Assembly (NCBI GenBank): GCA_937950565.1
Contig: CALFCS010000119.1
Coordinates: forward strand, 1 to 6,213
DNA length: 6,213 bases
DNA from: an uncultured Lachnospiraceae bacterium
GTDB taxonomy: Bacteria > Bacillota > Clostridia > Lachnospirales > Lachnospiraceae
Reading direction: 5' to 3'
The translations under genes and the position numbers were made by a program. Position 1 is the stretch's first letter. The number at the start of each line of letters is the position of its first letter. The notes under the pieces were generated by a model. It was not told where the DNA came from. It made no database searches and worked only from the letters and a program-made list of their open reading frames with translations. Below, piece after piece: positions 4,501 through 6,213 of this stretch.

Positions 4501-6213
4501 TTATGTAACACAGGATACAAAGGTTACTGTTGCGGCTGATTATGTGAAGACAACAGGTGATAAGGTTGTATATGATGTAAGTGGCGCGAAAGCGGAGGTT
4601 ACATTAAAATATGTAGATATGAAAGCAACGGCAAAGAAGCCGGGTACGTCCAATCCGCTTATAGACCATAAATTCGGAGCGGACCCATATGCGATGGAAT
4701 ACAATGGCAGAATTTATGTTTATATGACTAATGATTCCCAGCAATATGAGAAGAACAATAATGGTGCAACAGATAACGGTTATGGAGATATTAATACCAT
4801 TAACGTGATTTCTTCTGCGGATATGGTGAACTGGACGGATCATGGTTCGATTCCGGTAGCCGGAAAGAATAATCCGGAAGGCGCTGCAAAATGGGCGGCA
4901 TGTTCCTGGGCTCCGGCAGCAGCACATAAGACCATTGACGGAAAAGAGAAATTCTTCCTTTATTTTGCTGACGGCGGCGGTGGAATCGGCGTGCTGACAG
5001 CAGATTCCCCAATCGGACCATTTACAGATCCGCTTGGAAAAGGAATTGTTCCTCCGGGCTCTGCACATGCACAGGGAGTTGTATGGTTATTTGACCCGGC
5101 AGTGCTGGTAGATGACGACGGAACAGGTTATCTGTATTATGGTGGCGGTGTTCCGAATGGACAGGAAGACAACCCGAAAACTTCACGTGTTGTAAAACTG
5201 ACAGATGATATGGTACATCTGGATGGTGATGCACAGGTGATTGATGCACCTGCAATTTTTGAAGATTCCGGTATTCACAAATATGGAGATAAGTATTATT
5301 ACAGCTACTGCTCCAACTTTAACGGACATCCGGCAGGATATCCGGGACAGGGAATCATCTGTTATATGGAAGGCGACAGCCCGATGGGACCATTTACATA
5401 TAAGGGAGAGATTCTGAATAATCCGGCATCTTTCTTCGGTGTAGGCGGCAATAACCATCATGCAATTTTTGAGTTCAATGACCAGTATTATATTACCTAT
5501 CATGCACAGACATTAGGAAAAGCGATTGGTAATACGAGAGGATACCGTTCTACACATATTAATAAAGTAGATATCAACGCTGACGGAACAATCAATAAGA
5601 TTACGGCAGATATGAAGGGTATCTCCCAGTTACAGACAGTGAATCCATATGAGAGACTGGAAGGCGAAATGATCGCATGGAATGCCGGCATTAAGACTGC
5701 AGTATGTGCAGAAGACGGTAATCTGGTAAAAGAGCTGAATATGGAAGTTACCAATATCCAGGATGGAGAATGGACAGCTATCGCAGGTGTTGATTTTGGT
5801 AAGAATGGCGCTGAAAAGCTGACCGCAAATGTTGCAGGTCTGGCAGGCGGAAGCATAGAGGTTCGCCTTGATAAGAAAGACGGAACAAAGATTGGAACAC
5901 TGGAAATTCCTAAGGGTGATGGAAGCTATAAGCTGGCGGAATGTGCACTTGATGAAGTGACAGGAAAGCATGATATTTATTTCGTATTCAAGGGAGAAGA
6001 AGGCGAGAACCTGATGAAGGTTGACTACTGGAGCTTTACCGAGAAGAAGGCGGAAGTAGACAAGACAGCTCTGGATGAGGCAATCAAGAATGCAGTACCT
6101 GCAGATGATGAGGATAAGTATACAGAAGAAACATGGGCAGAGTACAAAAAAGCTCTGGATGCGGCACAAGCAGTTCTCGCAGATGAAAATGCAGACCAGC
6201 CAGCAGTTGATGC
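1439..6213 (+). CDS. Secreted multi-modular arabinoxylan-degrading enzyme with two GH43 catalytic domains (C-terminus beyond window)
   Basis: The frame is open from ATG 1439 to the right edge: 1591 codons plus two bases, with no stop. Residues 1-31 are a Sec signal peptide (lysine-rich N-terminus, hydrophobic core 11-25, cleavage probably after PASA at 31). Modules by residue: GH43 propeller 1 (~43-345); two CBM22-like modules (~392-546 and 557-706); concanavalin-like sandwich (~716-911); cohesin-like domain (~923-1057); GH43 propeller 2 (~1071-1398); CBM6-like (~1402-1534); start of FIVAR (~1540 on). Predicted catalytic sets (base, pKa modulator, acid) are Asp53/Asp164/Glu224 and Asp1082/Asp1219/Glu1275. 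Known members of these GH43 types are beta-xylosidases and alpha-L-arabinofuranosidases, so the protein probably trims arabinoxylan side chains and xylo-oligosaccharides outside the cell. The gene has its own promoter and terminator-insulated upstream side. Exact specificity of each propeller cannot be read from sequence alone, and the mode of surface attachment lies outside the window. Confidence 0.93.
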   Translation, partial: MQKIKKTKKHIAQAILALILSVSMIPLPASASTSSDKGDGTFSNPVIYSDVPDVDVIRVGDTYYMSSTTMHLSPGVPIMKSKDLVNWEIVNYVYNTLADNDAMSLRNGQNAYANGSWASSLRYHDGKYYVAFMSYTTGKTYVYTTDDIENGVWEHVEINGTYHDMGLLFDDDGKIYMAFGGGTIKIVEMEIVENGLQIKPGTEKVFISDVWKGTELEGKGSLGEGTHLQKINGKYYAFLISWPAANASAGTTGMRTELCFRADSIQDFIDGKWERKIILQDKGAAQGGIIDTEDGDWYGMVFRDMGPVGRCPVLVPVTWTDGWPMMGNKDGKVDDTMTIPLASEGEKSVVVSDEFYNGDKRPSYTKEGKANNIKAASAEGMLEAQAVYDGDELIVNGGFDEGTDNWTVNDPAKIEVVKDGDNNVLKVTERTLTGSGPKQDITGSVVVGGTYKIRAKIKYDDPEAPASKNFNMCIYNGKSYVNGDSIQIMGSGTIKKGEWGTVEGTFTVKEGTDISASAIFLETGWAQNPDAKKDLMDFYVDDVSVVAEKIPAADDGNILKNGSFEDGTEKWTAREGEITADTTEKVSGKSSVKVTNRKVTGSGPQQDISGLLEPGDIIDISYNIKYTTGPNTRRFILTAYSEGKYTNIVGGDAKKGEWTNIKGSFTVPESMNVKNLAVFLETSWVQNPTAENDLMDYYVDDVVITRRIVEQPVAGESDYNGSNLKLEWQWNHNPNNKCWSLTERAGYLRLTTGSISTCLTDAKNTLTQRTYAPTCSGNVALEVSNMKNGDVAGLAAFAAKYGYVGVKMTDGKKYLVMVGTKDEGNENFVPYEAASVELNQDRVYLKIDFDFTSNKANFYYSLDEKNWSKLGDELAMVYSLKHFMGYRFGLFNYATRSLGGYVDFDYFRVEDEITGTQGVETAGTVTMGNAEVLGVANTEILLPVKMSALPEGKYKSIEASIGIPAGLSVSDVAFNEENVTGTATYSYVNGQLILTVNGENAGYKASDKDDLFATIKLKVTDYVTQDTKVTVAADYVKTTGDKVVYDVSGAKAEVTLKYVDMKATAKKPGTSNPLIDHKFGADPYAMEYNGRIYVYMTNDSQQYEKNNNGATDNGYGDINTINVISSADMVNWTDHGSIPVAGKNNPEGAAKWAACSWAPAAAHKTIDGKEKFFLYFADGGGGIGVLTADSPIGPFTDPLGKGIVPPGSAHAQGVVWLFDPAVLVDDDGTGYLYYGGGVPNGQEDNPKTSRVVKLTDDMVHLDGDAQVIDAPAIFEDSGIHKYGDKYYYSYCSNFNGHPAGYPGQGIICYMEGDSPMGPFTYKGEILNNPASFFGVGGNNHHAIFEFNDQYYITYHAQTLGKAIGNTRGYRSTHINKVDINADGTINKITADMKGISQLQTVNPYERLEGEMIAWNAGIKTAVCAEDGNLVKELNMEVTNIQDGEWTAIAGVDFGKNGAEKLTANVAGLAGGSIEVRLDKKDGTKIGTLEIPKGDGSYKLAECALDEVTGKHDIYFVFKGEEGENLMKVDYWSFTEKKAEVDKTALDEAIKNAVPADDEDKYTEETWAEYKKALDAAQAVLADENADQPAVD
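1565..2473 (+). other. GH43 five-bladed propeller 1 (subfamily 10/12-like; beta-xylosidase or arabinofuranosidase)
   Basis: The opening SNPVIYSDVPDVDVIRVGD aligns with the GH43 start 'NPvlpgfhPDPsivRvGD', putting the catalytic base at Asp53. YHDMGLLFDDDGKIYM gives Asp164 as the pKa modulator, and LGEGTHLQKINGKYY gives Glu224 as the general acid. The motif SSTTMHLSPGVPIMKSKDLVNW is typical of the subfamily 10/12 group. The usual Pro after the catalytic base is Val here. The domain leads into SEGEKSVVVSDEFYNG, which normally begins the accompanying C-terminal sandwich; in this protein two CBM modules intervene. Confidence 0.85.
2612..3556 (+). repeat. Tandem pair of CBM22-like xylan-binding modules (internal duplication)
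   Basis: Two modules of about 150 residues lie side by side (392-546 and 557-706). Both start with an 'l(i)vNGgFdeGt..W' block and share TGSGPxQDI (433-441 and 600-608). Each also has a GEW..(v/i)(e/k)G(t/s)FTV strand and a near-identical end, LETxWxQNP.A..DLMDxYVDDV (521-543 and 680-702). The 'R..(t)xxGPxQDi' block and the FYVDDV ending are characteristic of CBM22/CBM4_9 modules, which bind xylan and mixed-linkage glucan. The similarity is higher in the closing strand than elsewhere, so duplication was followed by divergence. Confidence 0.8.
3584..4171 (+). other. Concanavalin-like beta-sandwich (GH43 C-terminal domain type)
   Basis: LKLEWQWNHNPNNKCWSLTE, GYLRLTTG, NTLTQRTYAPTCSGNVALEV, MKNGDVAGLAAFAAKYGYVG, HFMGYRFGLFNYATRSLGG and YVDFDYFRVEDE are the signature strands of the sandwich that ends many GH43 beta-xylosidases (GH43_C2 type). 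In known structures this domain packs on the propeller and contributes a loop near the active site. Here it is separated from propeller 1 by some 360 residues, yet its motifs are intact. Confidence 0.82.
4205..4609 (+). other. Cohesin-like beta domain between the two halves of the enzyme
   Basis: Residues ~923-1057 read GTVTMGNAEVLGVANTEILL, PVKMSALPEGKYKSIEASIG, then AGLSVSDVAF, GQLILTVNG, DDLFATIKLKVTD and a closing AEVTLKY. The order 'valued strand, PVK, calculated IxAsIgiPaGLsv, LFaTIkLkV' matches the cohesin/CBM2-CBM3 superfold. Without structure prediction I cannot tell a dockerin-binding cohesin from a spacer of the same fold. No dockerin-like repeat is seen in this window. Confidence 0.5.
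4649..5632 (+). other. GH43 five-bladed propeller 2 (arabinoxylan arabinofuranohydrolase type, subfamily 29-like)
   Basis: The domain follows the arabinoxylan arabinofuranohydrolase pattern almost motif by motif. NPLIDHKFGADPYAMEYNGR gives catalytic base Asp1082. WAACSWAPAAAHK follows, then FFLYFADGGGGIGVLTADSP; VVWLFDPAVLVDDDGTGYLY gives Asp1219; VIDAPAIFEDSGIHKYGDKY gives the acid Glu1275. FFGVGGNNHHAIFEF (1332-1346) carries the conserved His at the propeller centre. The family removes arabinose linked to xylose units in arabinoxylan and is usually followed by a CBM6, as here. Confidence 0.9.
5642..6040 (+). other. CBM6-like carbohydrate-binding module
   Basis: NPYERLEGEMIAWNAGIKT starts the module directly after propeller 2, in the position where arabinofuranohydrolases of this type carry CBM6. 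DGEWTAIAGVDFG, GGSIEVRLDKKDGTKIGTL, VTGKHDIYFVFKG and KVDYWSF complete the fold. The Trp-rich segment before the VTGKHD block (usually 'GGWQTW') reads GDGSYKLAE here, and the Asn usual two residues before the Asp of 'FDYW' is Lys1527. Both may change ligand binding in the main cleft. Confidence 0.75.
6056..6213 (+). other. Start of a FIVAR domain, cut by the window edge
   Basis: VDKTALDEAIKNAVPADD, then YTEETWAEYKKALDAAQAVL and ADENADQPAVDA show the classic FIVAR helical pattern (LxxAI, YTxxSWxxxxxAL, AxxVLAdpxAxQxxVDxA). FIVAR repeats act as spacers or sugar-binding modules in secreted Gram-positive enzymes and often precede a cell-wall anchor. Whether more repeats, an LPxTG motif or an SLH region follow cannot be seen. 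Confidence 0.8.

Noticed and set aside
4604..5068. Long minus-strand open frames opposite the large gene (for example 4604-5068, 5183-5503, 5630-6169)
   Set aside because: They lie antisense to well-conserved GH43/CBM6 coding sequence, have no signal of a ribosome site or recognisable domain, and their residue make-up is that of a shadow frame.
1..6213. CRISPR array, tRNA, riboswitch or insertion sequence
   Set aside because: No regularly spaced repeats, no tRNA-like cloverleaf, no known aptamer core and no terminal inverted repeats or transposase were seen on either strand.

Overview
The window looks like chromosomal DNA from a Gram-positive anaerobe, most likely a gut or rumen member of the Clostridia (Lachnospiraceae-like). 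The reasons are an AT-leaning composition, strong purine-rich ribosome sites, a lipoprotein and a Sec-secreted giant enzyme with no outer-membrane machinery, and domain types (GH43, CBM22, CBM6, FIVAR) common on plant-fibre degraders of that group. No species can be named from the sequence alone.

Layout. Bases 1-40 hold no supportable gene; they are probably the end or 3' flank of an upstream gene, whose terminator is the hairpin at 41-92. A small acidic lipoprotein (155-337, TTG start) follows. Next is an Abi-family (AbiD/AbiF, Abi_2) phage-defence-type gene (415-1158) that stops early. Its C-terminal end survives as an in-frame fragment after the stop (1159-1260), while the segment that should carry the HEPN RNase motif is gone, so the gene looks decayed. 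A long A/T hairpin terminator (1322-1359) closes this half, and a promoter and strong ribosome site lie directly before the main gene.

The main gene runs from 1439 to the right edge without a stop (1591 complete codons, incomplete at the C-terminus). It encodes a secreted multi-modular arabinoxylan-degrading enzyme. In order: signal peptide, GH43 propeller 1, two CBM22-like modules, the concanavalin-like beta-sandwich that normally follows this type of GH43, a cohesin-like beta domain, GH43 propeller 2 of the arabinoxylan arabinofuranohydrolase type, a CBM6-like module and the start of a FIVAR domain. Both propellers retain a complete Asp/Asp/Glu catalytic set. The likely job is removal of arabinose and xylose from arabinoxylan outside the cell, with the binding modules holding the polymer and the missing C-terminus probably attaching the protein to the cell surface.

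The left 1.4 kb (lipoprotein and broken defence gene) looks like accessory DNA beside a carbohydrate-use gene. I found no evidence of a wholly new system. The points most worth a second look are the architecture of the giant enzyme and the way the Abi gene has decayed.
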